Shown here: in pieces, positions 17,242 through 26,531 of the stretch
Position numbering within the stretch: position 1 is the first letter of the stretch
Layout: each line of letters starts with the position of its first letter
Source of the DNA: Noviherbaspirillum massiliense JC206
Lineage (GTDB): Bacteria > Pseudomonadota > Gammaproteobacteria > Burkholderiales > Burkholderiaceae_D
Reading direction: 5' to 3'
Assembly (NCBI RefSeq): GCF_000312045.1
Contig: NZ_HE978634.1
Span: 303,192 to 367,191, forward strand
Length of the DNA stretch: 64,000 nt
Made by a program: the position numbers and the translations under genes
Notes under the pieces: generated by a model
Seen by the model: only the letters and a program-made list of their open reading frames with translations
Databases searched by the model: none
What the model was told of the DNA's origin: nothing

Positions 17242-17880
17242 ATGTCTGCCTGCTGCAGTGGAGGGTGTTCCCCGGAAAAACCGCCAGTGGATGCGCGCTA
17301 TCGCCGCATCCTGTGGATTGCCCTGCTCGTCAACGGCGGGATGTTCGGCGTGGAGTTGATATCGGGCTGGCATGCCGGGTCGGTCTCGCTGCTGGCCGAT
17401 GCACTCGATTTTTTCGGCGACGCGGCCAACTACGGCCTGTCGTTGTTCGTGCTGGCGCTGGCACCGGTCTGGCGTTCGCGTGCCGCCCTGGTCAAGGGCC
17501 TGAGCATGGGCGGCTACGGCCTGTTCATCCTCGGCACGGCGGCCTGGAATTTTACGTATGGCACCGTGCCGGAAGCTTCCACCATGGGCAAGATCGGCTT
17601 GCTCGCCCTGGCCGCCAACCTGTCGGTCGCCGCCCTGCTGTATGCCTACCGGAATGGCGACGCCAACATGCGATCGGTCTGGCTGTGCACCCGCAATGAT
17701 GCGATCGGCAATATTGCCGTGATGCTGGCGGCGCTCGGCGTGTTCGGTACCGGTTCGGGCTGGCCCGACATCGTGGTGGCGGGCATCATGGGCAGCCTGG
17801 GAGTGAGCGCCGCCGTGTCCGTGGTCCGGCATGCGCGCGAAGAAATCAGGGCCGGCGCATTCGTCCTGAAAAAAACCTAG
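17242..17880 (+). CDS. CDF-family cation transporter (metal efflux)
   Basis: This 212-residue inner-membrane protein has five to six hydrophobic helices and the CDF signature region SVSLLADALDFFGDAANYG. Conserved acidic residues fall where CDF transporters bind metal, and a second acidic/Asn site is in CTRNDAIGNIAV. The usual HxxxD histidines are replaced. The N-terminus MSACCSGGCS is Cys-rich and could bind metal. It lacks a long cytoplasmic C-terminal domain. Its start lies 28 bp after the -10 of the CadR-type promoter, so cadmium, lead or zinc export is the likely task. Confidence 0.85.
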   Translation: MSACCSGGCSPEKPPVDARYRRILWIALLVNGGMFGVELISGWHAGSVSLLADALDFFGDAANYGLSLFVLALAPVWRSRAALVKGLSMGGYGLFILGTAAWNFTYGTVPEASTMGKIGLLALAANLSVAALLYAYRNGDANMRSVWLCTRNDAIGNIAVMLAALGVFGTGSGWPDIVVAGIMGSLGVSAAVSVVRHAREEIRAGAFVLKKT

Positions 17881-20642
17881 GCGGTTCGCTCAGGTGCCTG
17901 CCGGTCGGCGCCTGCAGGCAGGATGAAGCGTTGCTGCAAAAGCCGGGGAATCTGGTCTGCGGGCAGCGGCCGCGAGATCAGGTAGCCCTGGATCTCGTTG
18001 CAGGAAATCGCCTGCAGGATGCGCAGCTGCTCCATGGTCTCGACGCCTTCCGCCACCACGCGCAGGCCGAGCACATGCGCCATCGACACGATGGCCATGA
18101 AGAACACTTCGCCTTCCCTGCCGTTGTCGAGCTGGGCGGTGAATGCCCGGTCCACCTTCAGCACATCCATGTCCAGCCGCTGCAACTGCGACAGCGAGGA
18201 ATAGCCGGTGCCGAAGTCGTCGACCGCGAGCTTGAAACCTAGCGCTTCGATCGCAGCCAGTTCCGCCGTCACCTTGTCATCCTCGCCCATCATGCAGGAT
18301 TCGGTGATCTCGATTTCGATCAGGGATGGCGCGATGCCGTGACGAGTCATGCATGAGGCGAACAAGTCGCTCAGCCCGCCTTCGTTGAACTGGCGCGGCG
18401 AGACATTGACCGACACCGTCACCACCGGCAGTCCCTGTTCCTGCCATTGCGCGATCTGGGCGCAGGCCTTCCGGATGACCAGTTCGCCCAGCTTCACGAT
18501 CAGCCCGGTTTCCTCGGCGACGGGAATGAATTCCTGCGGCGGCACCAGCCCCTGCTCCGGGTGCATCCAGCGCACCAGCGCTTCCATGCCGCGCAATTCG
18601 CCGCTCAGCGTATCCACCCGCGGCTGGTAATGCAGCACGAATTCGTCGCGCTCGATCGCCTCGCGCAGCGCCTGCTCCTTGTTCAGGCGCACCATCAGCC
18701 TTTCCGAGAACAGCGGCTGGTAAAACTCGTAACCCCCCTTGCCGTTCGCCTTGGCCGCGTACATGGCGACGTCGGCATGCTTCAGCAGGGTCTCGCCATT
18801 GTCGCCATCTCGCGGATAGATGCTGATGCCGACCGAGGCCTGCACCATGTGGCGGCGATCGCCCGGCAGGATGAAAGGCACGGCAAACGACTTGATGATG
18901 CGCTGCGCCACCCGGGCGACATCCTCTTCGCCTTCGACCCGCTCCAGCACGATGTTGAATTCGTCACCGCCCAGGCGCACCACGCTGTCCTGCGGGCGGA
19001 CCACCGATTTCAGCCGCAGCGCCACTTCCCGCAGCAGTCCGTCGCCGGCGGCGTGGCCGAGCGTGTCGTTGATGTTCTTGAAGTCGTCGAGGTCGACGAA
19101 CAGCAGTGCCAGCATCGCCTTGCCTGCCTCTGCCTTGTCGATCGCGCCCGGCAGGTAATTCATCAGCCAGTGGCGGTTCGGCAGCGTCGTCACGGAATCC
19201 GCATTGGCCATCCTGTCGAGTGCCTGCGCATGCGCCTTGGCCTCGGAAATGTCGCGCAGGGTGACGGCCAGCCCTTCGCCGGAGCGCACCAGCCTGCGGT
19301 GGATCCACGTCGGTTCCAGCGGGCTCTGCGGCGAGACATTGAATTCGTCTTCGTGATACCCGTTTTCCAGCGCGCACCGGAAGATGTTCAGGACCTGTTC
19401 CAGGTAGGGCCCCGATGAAAAATCGGCAAACCGCCTGCCGATCAGGCCGGTGCGGGTCGTGCCGTAGTAGGAAGCGCCGCGTTCGTTGCAATCCTCCACC
19501 AGGAAATCGATGACTTCGTCATCCCTGCCGTACACCGGGCGGACCATGTAAAAGCCTTCGCGCGCGCCATCGGTCGCAAGGCGATAGGTGTTCTTGACTT
19601 CATCTTCCTGCTGCTTGCGCCATGCGAGCCGGGACGACACGTAGAGGATGATCAATGCGACGAACAGCAGCCCGACGCTGCCGGCGAGGGCAAAGCGGCG
19701 GTAATCCCCGGCTATCGCTTCGTACTGCGCAAAGACGTCCTCCTCCGACAGGCCGACGACCGACACCAGCGGATAGTTGTCCAATGCGTGCCAGGCAACG
19801 ATGCGCGCCTTGCGGTCGATGAAGGCTTCCTCCGGGAAGAGCATGACGCCTTTGCTTGCCCCGAATTTCGGCGGCGCGCTCCACACCCTTGGATGCGCAC
19901 GCACGGTCTCACCCATTTTCGTGGCGAGCAACGCGCCGTTGTTCATTCTGACCGAGAGGAAGTCGTTCTTGCCCAGGCTGGCTTCATCGGTGAACGAAGC
20001 CAGGTAAGCCGGCTCGACCGCAAGCGAAATGATGCCGCCGAACCTGCCATCGGACGCTTCCAGCCGGCGGGTGAAGCGGATGATGGTCTTGCCGATGCGC
20101 GGAGTTCTTTCGGGCGGAATGATGACTAAGCCACTGGCGCGGCCGGCCTTGTGCTCCTGGAACCATGCCCTGTCCCCGATGTTGAGCCGCTGCGCGCTCT
20201 CGAAGGTACTGCTGATCAGCTCTCCGCGGGGGTCCATGATGCCGACATGGAGCAGCGCCGTTTTCGAGTACAAGCCCTGCCTCAGCTGTTCCTCCAGGTG
20301 CAAGTCCCCGCGGTATTTCTGCCAGTAGTATTTCAGGTTCAGCGCTACGTAGTCGAGCTGCTCGACCGTGCGCGCCAGCTGGTTGGCATAGGCCTTGGAC
20401 AGCGATTCCGCCTGCCTGAACGCGCCTTCCCGAAGCGCCGCCTTTTCCCCGCGCAGCCTGGATTCGGTCCCGCCCCACAACAGGGCGATCAGGAGCAGGC
20501 AGCCGCCGAGGCAGGCAATGACGCTCCTGCGCCGGTTGTGCTGCAAAATGCCGAACGCGCGCCGGCTCCTGAGCCGCCTTCTCCCCGGGCTACCCGGCAC
20601 TGCCTGACGAACCGGCGCGCCCATCCTGTCAGGCGCCTTCAT
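17877..20642 (-). CDS. membrane GGDEF-EAL protein with periplasmic Cache-like sensor and PAS domain
   Basis: This 921-residue protein has a membrane helix at ~40-57 and a periplasmic Cache-like domain to ~315 (NIGDRAWFQEHKAGRASGLVIIPP). A second helix lies at ~325-342, a PAS domain at ~350-465, GGDEF at ~480-645, and EAL at ~655-905. The GGDEF motif is intact (RLGGDEFN) with the inhibitory RxxD site (RPQD) five residues ahead. The EAL domain keeps EALVRW, DDFGTGYSS and AEGVET, so both synthesis and hydrolysis of c-di-GMP are possible. It is the last gene of a coupled operon; its ATG overlaps the previous stop by 14 bp. Confidence 0.92.
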   Translation of the reverse strand: MKAPDRMGAPVRQAVPGSPGRRRLRSRRAFGILQHNRRRSVIACLGGCLLLIALLWGGTESRLRGEKAALREGAFRQAESLSKAYANQLARTVEQLDYVALNLKYYWQKYRGDLHLEEQLRQGLYSKTALLHVGIMDPRGELISSTFESAQRLNIGDRAWFQEHKAGRASGLVIIPPERTPRIGKTIIRFTRRLEASDGRFGGIISLAVEPAYLASFTDEASLGKNDFLSVRMNNGALLATKMGETVRAHPRVWSAPPKFGASKGVMLFPEEAFIDRKARIVAWHALDNYPLVSVVGLSEEDVFAQYEAIAGDYRRFALAGSVGLLFVALIILYVSSRLAWRKQQEDEVKNTYRLATDGAREGFYMVRPVYGRDDEVIDFLVEDCNERGASYYGTTRTGLIGRRFADFSSGPYLEQVLNIFRCALENGYHEDEFNVSPQSPLEPTWIHRRLVRSGEGLAVTLRDISEAKAHAQALDRMANADSVTTLPNRHWLMNYLPGAIDKAEAGKAMLALLFVDLDDFKNINDTLGHAAGDGLLREVALRLKSVVRPQDSVVRLGGDEFNIVLERVEGEEDVARVAQRIIKSFAVPFILPGDRRHMVQASVGISIYPRDGDNGETLLKHADVAMYAAKANGKGGYEFYQPLFSERLMVRLNKEQALREAIERDEFVLHYQPRVDTLSGELRGMEALVRWMHPEQGLVPPQEFIPVAEETGLIVKLGELVIRKACAQIAQWQEQGLPVVTVSVNVSPRQFNEGGLSDLFASCMTRHGIAPSLIEIEITESCMMGEDDKVTAELAAIEALGFKLAVDDFGTGYSSLSQLQRLDMDVLKVDRAFTAQLDNGREGEVFFMAIVSMAHVLGLRVVAEGVETMEQLRILQAISCNEIQGYLISRPLPADQIPRLLQQRFILPAGADRQAPERTA

Positions 20643-23313
20643 GGCTCAAGCGAAGCGGCAATGCGCGCGCTTCCCCTTGCAGCAGCGTTTCGAATTCGCC
20701 GGCGGGCAAGGGCTTGCTGATGCAAAAGCCCTGGATCTCGTCGCACCGGGCTTCCCGCAGGAAGTCGAGATGCTCGCGGGTTTCCACCCCTTCGGCCACC
20801 ACCGACAGGTTCAGGGTATGCGCCAGGTTGATGATGGCTTCTGCCAGCTTCAGCGGGCTCACGTCTTCCGGATGCAGCTGCAGGAGGAAGGAGCGGTCCA
20901 GCTTCAGGCAGTCCAGCGGAAAGCGGCACAGATAGGCAAGCGATGAATAACCGGTGCCGAAGTCATCCACCGACAGGTGCAGGCCGAGAGCCTTGAGCTC
21001 CTTCAGCAGATCTGCCGCCAGTTCCGGATCTTCCATCAGGCCGGTCTCCGTCAGTTCCAGCTCCAGCATCCGCGCCGGCATTCCGCTCTTTTGCAACGCC
21101 TGCCGGACGGAGGCGACCAGCTTCTTGCTGCGCAACTGACGAGCCGAGAGGTTGACCGAGATCCGGAGCTCCCGACCGTAACGCACCATCCACTCCCAGG
21201 CCTGGCTGCTTGCCTGCTGCAGCACCCATTCGCCGATATCCTCGATCAGCCCGGATTCCTCGGCCAGCGGGATGAATTGCGCCGGGGAGACTGCTCCCAT
21301 TTCCGGATGGGTCCAGCGCAGCAGCGCTTCCATGCCGGTCATCTCCAGGGTTGCGAGGTCCACCCGCGGCTGGTAATGCACGGTGAATTCATTGCGCTCG
21401 AGCGCATGGCGCAAGGCTACCTGCAGCATCATGCGCTGCCGGGAAGCCGCGCCCATTTCCAAGGTATAGAAGCGGTAGGTCTTGCCGCCGGCCGCCTTGG
21501 CGCGGTACAGCGCCGTGTCCGCATTCTGCAGCAGGCTTTCGCAGCTGTCGCCATCCTGCGGCGACAGGCTGATGCCGACGGAAGCGAGCGGATTGATTTC
21601 ATGCCCGCCAAGCATCACCGACTCCTCGATCGCCGCGCACAGCTTCTCGGCGATCCTGGCGGCGGACGTGCTGCCGTACTTGCATTCGGCCACGATCACG
21701 AACTCGTCGCCTCCCAGGCGTGCCACGATATCGTCCGGCCGGACGGACCGCTTGAGCCGCCCGGCGATCTCCTTCAGCAAGGCATCGCCTGCCGGGTGGC
21801 CGAGGGAATCGTTGACTTCCTTGAAATTGTCGAGGTCGATGAAGAAAACGGCTTGCGCAACGCCTCCCCGCCGGTCGTTGAGCCGCTGTTTCAGACGGGC
21901 TTCCAGCCGAGCCCGATTGGGCAATTCGGTGAGGATGTCGCGCGTAGCCAGGCGTTCGAGCTCCTTGGCCTGCCGGACCTCCCGGGTGACATCGCGGGTG
22001 ATGCCCCGATAACCGCAAAAGACGCCGTTCTCGCTGAAGGGCTCTCCCGAGACGCGCAAGAAACGGACGATGCCCGGATGGGTCAGCAGCTCGACCGGGT
22101 AAATGGCGTCACGGAACGGTTGCCGATTCTGCATGCAGTCAAGACAGGCGGCGAATCCGGGTTCTTCACGGTCAGTCACCGTGGCCTCGAACCGGAGTCC
22201 GAGCAGCTCCTGCGGATTCAGCCCGAGACGGTTCCGGATGCCTTCGGACAGGAAGGTGAAGCGCAGTTCGGCATCAGTTTCCCAGTACCAGTCGGAAGAC
22301 AGGGAAGTCAGGCTGCGGAAGCGTTCCTCCCGCCGCGCCAGCTCGCGTTCGGCCATCAGTTGCGCAGTGATGTCCCGGGCAACCGAGACAAACCCGGTCC
22401 TCTCACCGGTCTGAGGATTCCTGATCGTGCTGGTCCGGGCGCCCAGCCAGACCCAACTGCCGTTCTTGTGCCGGAAGCGGAGATTGTCCAGGCCGGAGTG
22501 CCGTTCCCGGCCCGCGTGCTGCGTGCGGATCCTTTCCACGTCTTCCGGATGCAGGTAGTCAAGAATGCGCGTGCCGATGAGTTCCTGCGGCTCGTAGCCG
22601 AGGACATCCTTGTGGGAAGGCGAGGCATAGAGATAACGATTGTCGGCATCGCTGTGGGAGATCAGGTCGTGCGCATTCTCCGTGAGCAGCCGGTGTTCAG
22701 CCTCGCTGCGGGCCAGCCTGGCGCGGGACTGCTGGCGCTCGGTGATGTCGATGATCGTGCCGATGTAGCCGGCGAGGCTGCCATCGGCGGCAAGACGCGG
22801 CGCGCCGGTGCCCAGGAACCAGCGGGTTGATCTGTCGCTGCGCAGCACGCGGTATTCCACCTGGTATTCCTTCCGGGCGGCCCTGGCATCCTGGAAGATG
22901 CGCAGTGCTTCGGGAAAGTCTTCCGGATGGATGAAGCGGAACCAGTCGGCAATGTCGAACGCGAGCGGCGTCGGCACGTCCTGCATGGAAGCCGGATTCA
23001 GGTAAATGCAGCGGCCTTCGGCATCCAGTTCCCAGATGATGATCGATGCATGGTCGGCCAGGTGGCGCACCGCTTCGCGGGCAGTTTCGGCGCCGCTTGC
23101 CCGCGTCATGGCTTCCAACCCTTTCTGCGCGTCCGCAAACTGGGCAAGGCTATGGTGATCATGGCAGGGCGTCCGGGGTTTTCTTTGCAGGAGGGCTGAT
23201 CTTACCTCAGACCTTAGCATTCTTAGTTGCCATTCAGCAACGTAATTCCCGGTCAATGACTCAATTTGACTGGCTTGCATGATCTCCAAGCCGGTACCGC
23301 TGAGTGCTCGCAT
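20629..23313 (-). CDS. PAS-PAS-PAS-GGDEF-EAL c-di-GMP turnover protein
   Basis: This is an 894-residue cytoplasmic protein. Three PAS/PAC units occupy ~80-200, ~205-325 and ~330-450, each ending in a GYIGTIIDITER-like strand. GGDEF (~460-620) has an intact RLGGDEFV and I-site RPDD. EAL (~635-880) has an intact EALLRW, DDFGTGYSS, AEGVET and CDEIQG. The start is supported by a TGATG overlap with the preceding gene's stop at 23313. The first ~70 residues lack a recognisable domain. It is the middle gene of the three-gene operon. Confidence 0.92.
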   Translation of the reverse strand: MRALSGTGLEIMQASQIESLTGNYVAEWQLRMLRSEVRSALLQRKPRTPCHDHHSLAQFADAQKGLEAMTRASGAETAREAVRHLADHASIIIWELDAEGRCIYLNPASMQDVPTPLAFDIADWFRFIHPEDFPEALRIFQDARAARKEYQVEYRVLRSDRSTRWFLGTGAPRLAADGSLAGYIGTIIDITERQQSRARLARSEAEHRLLTENAHDLISHSDADNRYLYASPSHKDVLGYEPQELIGTRILDYLHPEDVERIRTQHAGRERHSGLDNLRFRHKNGSWVWLGARTSTIRNPQTGERTGFVSVARDITAQLMAERELARREERFRSLTSLSSDWYWETDAELRFTFLSEGIRNRLGLNPQELLGLRFEATVTDREEPGFAACLDCMQNRQPFRDAIYPVELLTHPGIVRFLRVSGEPFSENGVFCGYRGITRDVTREVRQAKELERLATRDILTELPNRARLEARLKQRLNDRRGGVAQAVFFIDLDNFKEVNDSLGHPAGDALLKEIAGRLKRSVRPDDIVARLGGDEFVIVAECKYGSTSAARIAEKLCAAIEESVMLGGHEINPLASVGISLSPQDGDSCESLLQNADTALYRAKAAGGKTYRFYTLEMGAASRQRMMLQVALRHALERNEFTVHYQPRVDLATLEMTGMEALLRWTHPEMGAVSPAQFIPLAEESGLIEDIGEWVLQQASSQAWEWMVRYGRELRISVNLSARQLRSKKLVASVRQALQKSGMPARMLELELTETGLMEDPELAADLLKELKALGLHLSVDDFGTGYSSLAYLCRFPLDCLKLDRSFLLQLHPEDVSPLKLAEAIINLAHTLNLSVVAEGVETREHLDFLREARCDEIQGFCISKPLPAGEFETLLQGEARALPLRLSHEGA

Positions 23314-26297
23314 CAGTGGAGATTTCCGAAGGTGTCGGACAGGTCGAAGGGTGGCAGCCGGTTGATGCGCGACCAGCTGCCGCTCATCACCAGCTCTTCG
23401 AATTTGTCGGCAGAAACCGGCGGGCTGAAAATGAAGCCCTGGGCGCTGGTGCAGTCGCGCGCCTTCAGGTAGGCCAGCTGCTCCGCGGTTTCCACGCCGC
23501 CGGCGATTACGCCCACCCCGAGGTCGCGCCCGAGGCTGATGATGGCGGAAGTGATGGCCGAATCCTCGCGCCGGTGCGGAAGGTGCTGGACGAAGGACTT
23601 GTCGATCTTCAGGGCATCGACCTCGAAATCGACCAGTTCCATCAATGCGGTATGGCCGGTGCCGAAATTATCGATCGTGATGCGGATGCCGAGCGTGCGC
23701 AGTTCCGACAGCTGTTGCTTGATTTCCGGGCGCTGCGCCAGCATGGTCTCCGACACTTCCAATTCCAGGAAGGCCGGCGCCAGTCCGGTGCTGGCGAGAA
23801 TGGAAGGAATCACCGCGACGAAGCGCGGATCGCTGAACTGGCGTGCCGAGCAGTTGACGGAAATGCGCAGGTCCGGCAAGCCCTGCGCCTGCCATTTGCG
23901 CACCTGCTCGCACGCCTGGCGCAGGGCCCACTCCCCGATTTCCACGATCACGCCCGTCTCTTCGGCCACGTCGAGGAAATCCACCGGCAGCATCATCTCC
24001 AGTTCCGTCGCCTGCCAGCGCAGCAGGGCTTCCACCGTCGAGATCTTCCAGTTCGTCAGGCTGACCTGCGGCTGGTAGTACAGCTCGAACTGGTGGTCGC
24101 GCAGCGCGCGCCGCAGGGCTTGCGCCTGGTCCTTCTTCCAGTCGGTTTCCGCGCCTAGGTCCGGCGTGTAGAACTGGAAATTGTGTCGCCCCGTATGTTT
24201 GGCCCGGTACAGCGCGAGATCGGCCTTCTTCAGCAGCTCGACCGAGTTGTTCGCATCCTTCGGATAGATGCCGATGCCGATGCTGGTCCCGCTGAACACT
24301 TCCTGCGCATCCAGCTCGTAGGGCTGGCCGAGACGCTCCACCAGCTTGCGTGCCAGGGTTTCCGCCGCCTTCGGCTGGGCCACCTCGGACTGGATGATCA
24401 CGAATTCGTCGCCGCCCAGGCGCGCCACGAAGTCGGTTTCCCGGATCGATGACAACAGGCGCAAGGCGACTTCCTTGAGCAGCAGGTCGCCGGTATGGTG
24501 GCCGAAGGTGTCGTTGACATGCTTGAACTTGTCCAGGTCCAGCAGCATCACTGCCAGCGGCATATGGGTGCGGTCGGACAAGGCGATGGCCTTGTGCAGC
24601 TGGTTGCTGAAGCTGATCCGGTTCGGCAGGCCGGTCAGCCCGTCATGATTGGCAAGGAAGTGGGTGCGCTCCTCCTCCATCCGCTGCGCGGTCTCGTCGC
24701 GCATGATCTTCACGTAGCCGCGCAGGCTGCCATCCTCGTTCCAGAGCGGCGTCACCACGCCACTCGCCCAGAAGCGGGTGCCATCCGGGCGGAGATGCCA
24801 GCGCTCGTCTTCCGAGCGGCCGAGGGTTCGCGCTTCGTTCAGTTCGCGCACCGGCTCGCCCATTTTCCGGTCTTCGCCGGTAAACAGGATGGCGCTGTCG
24901 GACCCGATCGCACTTTCGGCCGACCGTCCCAGAATCCGCTCGGCGCCGGAGTTCCAGCTCACGATTCTGCCCTGCGGATCCATCATGAAAATCGCATAGT
25001 CCGTCGCGCCTTCGACCAGCAGGCGGTAATTTTCCTGGGCAAGCATCAGGGCGCGCTCGGCCTGGACGCGCTGGGTGACGTCGGTATTGGTTTCGAGAAA
25101 GCGCAATGGCCGTCCCGCGTCATTGCGCTCGAGCACCCATTCGCTGAGCACCGTGAGCTTGTGCCCATCCCGGGTGGTATGCACCAGCTCTCCATTCCAG
25201 TAGCCATTGCGGAGAACCGCATCCTCGATCTGCTCCAGAGGCTGGCCGAGTTCGGTCTTGAGCAAGGAATGGCTGACCTGGCCGACTGCCTCTTCCCGGC
25301 TGTACCCGTACAGCCTCTCCGCGCCCCGGTTCCAGTAGGTGATGACGCTGTCTTCCACTTGGCGCACCAGGATCGCGTCATGGGTCAGGTCGAGCAGACT
25401 GGCCTGCTCCTTCAGCACACGGGACTGGCGCACCGCCGCTTCCTGCCTGTCCTTCAATTCCGTGATGTCGTGCAAAACCAGCACGGCACCGATCAGCCCG
25501 CCTTCGTTGTCCCGCAGCGGCCGTGCGTTGGTGCGTGCCCACATGCCACCGGATGCATCCGGGGAGCGCAGGAAAACCACCATCCCGTCCACGCTCTCGC
25601 CACGCAAGGCTCTCGGAATGGGTCGCTCCGCATCGGGATAAGGCGTCTGCCGGTCAGGCTTGAACAGGGTAAAGGAATGAAAGGACTGGCCGGGATCGGC
25701 TTCGACCGGCCTCAGGCCGAGCAGGCGCTGCGCGGCGGGATTGATCACGATCAGGCGCTCGAACCGGTCCGCGACCACCATCGCATCGGCCATGCTGTCG
25801 AGGATGGTCCGGTTGATGTTGGCCTGCCTTTGCAAGGCGGCTTCGATTTCCTTGCGCCTGGAAATGTCCTGGATCGAGGCAGCGAAAATCGTGCGGCCGA
25901 CGGTGGGGATTGCGGTAATGGCGAGTTCGACCGACAGCTCGGCCCCGTCCTTGCGACGTGCAATCAGTTCGGAATGCCGGTTCAGCAGGCGGCCTTCGCC
26001 GGTTTGAAGAAATCGCCGCATTCCGGCGAAGTGCTGCGCGTGATAGCGCTCCGGGATGATGGTGTCCGTCAGGAGCTTGCCGAGCGCCTCTTGTTTGCTC
26101 CAGCCAAAGGTTTCCTCTGCCTTCCCGCTCCATTGGATGATCCGGCTGTTTTCATCGATTGCCACAAAGGAATCCAGCGCATTGTCGAGGATCAGTCGGT
26201 ACAGATCACTGGCTTGAGCGAGTTCTTCCGGCAATAGTTGTATGGGCACCATCGAATTGCCAAAGGGCGAAAATGGAGGACGGAAGTCTGACAACAT
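23313..26297 (-). CDS. multi-PAS GGDEF protein with degenerate EAL domain
   Basis: This is a protein of about 994 residues with four PAS units before GGDEF-EAL. GGDEF is intact (RLGGDEFV, I-site RETD). The EAL domain keeps EALLRW but has IDNFGTG where DDFGTG is expected (codon 23667-23669, Asn for Asp) and AGGVET where AEGVET is expected (codon 23499-23501, Gly for Glu). Both substitutions hit metal/loop-6 residues, so phosphodiesterase activity is probably lost and the domain may only bind c-di-GMP. The start is uncertain: ATG at 26297 or 26252, with a further frame up to 26447. It heads the operon. Confidence 0.85.
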   Translation of the reverse strand: MLSDFRPPFSPFGNSMVPIQLLPEELAQASDLYRLILDNALDSFVAIDENSRIIQWSGKAEETFGWSKQEALGKLLTDTIIPERYHAQHFAGMRRFLQTGEGRLLNRHSELIARRKDGAELSVELAITAIPTVGRTIFAASIQDISRRKEIEAALQRQANINRTILDSMADAMVVADRFERLIVINPAAQRLLGLRPVEADPGQSFHSFTLFKPDRQTPYPDAERPIPRALRGESVDGMVVFLRSPDASGGMWARTNARPLRDNEGGLIGAVLVLHDITELKDRQEAAVRQSRVLKEQASLLDLTHDAILVRQVEDSVITYWNRGAERLYGYSREEAVGQVSHSLLKTELGQPLEQIEDAVLRNGYWNGELVHTTRDGHKLTVLSEWVLERNDAGRPLRFLETNTDVTQRVQAERALMLAQENYRLLVEGATDYAIFMMDPQGRIVSWNSGAERILGRSAESAIGSDSAILFTGEDRKMGEPVRELNEARTLGRSEDERWHLRPDGTRFWASGVVTPLWNEDGSLRGYVKIMRDETAQRMEEERTHFLANHDGLTGLPNRISFSNQLHKAIALSDRTHMPLAVMLLDLDKFKHVNDTFGHHTGDLLLKEVALRLLSSIRETDFVARLGGDEFVIIQSEVAQPKAAETLARKLVERLGQPYELDAQEVFSGTSIGIGIYPKDANNSVELLKKADLALYRAKHTGRHNFQFYTPDLGAETDWKKDQAQALRRALRDHQFELYYQPQVSLTNWKISTVEALLRWQATELEMMLPVDFLDVAEETGVIVEIGEWALRQACEQVRKWQAQGLPDLRISVNCSARQFSDPRFVAVIPSILASTGLAPAFLELEVSETMLAQRPEIKQQLSELRTLGIRITIDNFGTGHTALMELVDFEVDALKIDKSFVQHLPHRREDSAITSAIISLGRDLGVGVIAGGVETAEQLAYLKARDCTSAQGFIFSPPVSADKFEELVMSGSWSRINRLPPFDLSDTFGNLH

Positions 26298-26531
26298 TCT
26301 TGACGGCTGGTTTCTTCCGCACGCTTGCTTTTGAACAGCATCTGCCGTGCTACCGTCTTGCATGCAAGCGAGGCCAGCCGGCAACAATGTCCGCAGCGGG
26401 AAATGCGAGGCCGGCGAACAAACCGCGCTAGAATGGCTTCCCGGCAATTTGCTCGCCGCAAGTCACGCGATGCGCGGTCTTCGTCCCGGCCGACTTTCCT
26501 TCAACCGGAAACAACCTGCAAGAAAGCGATA

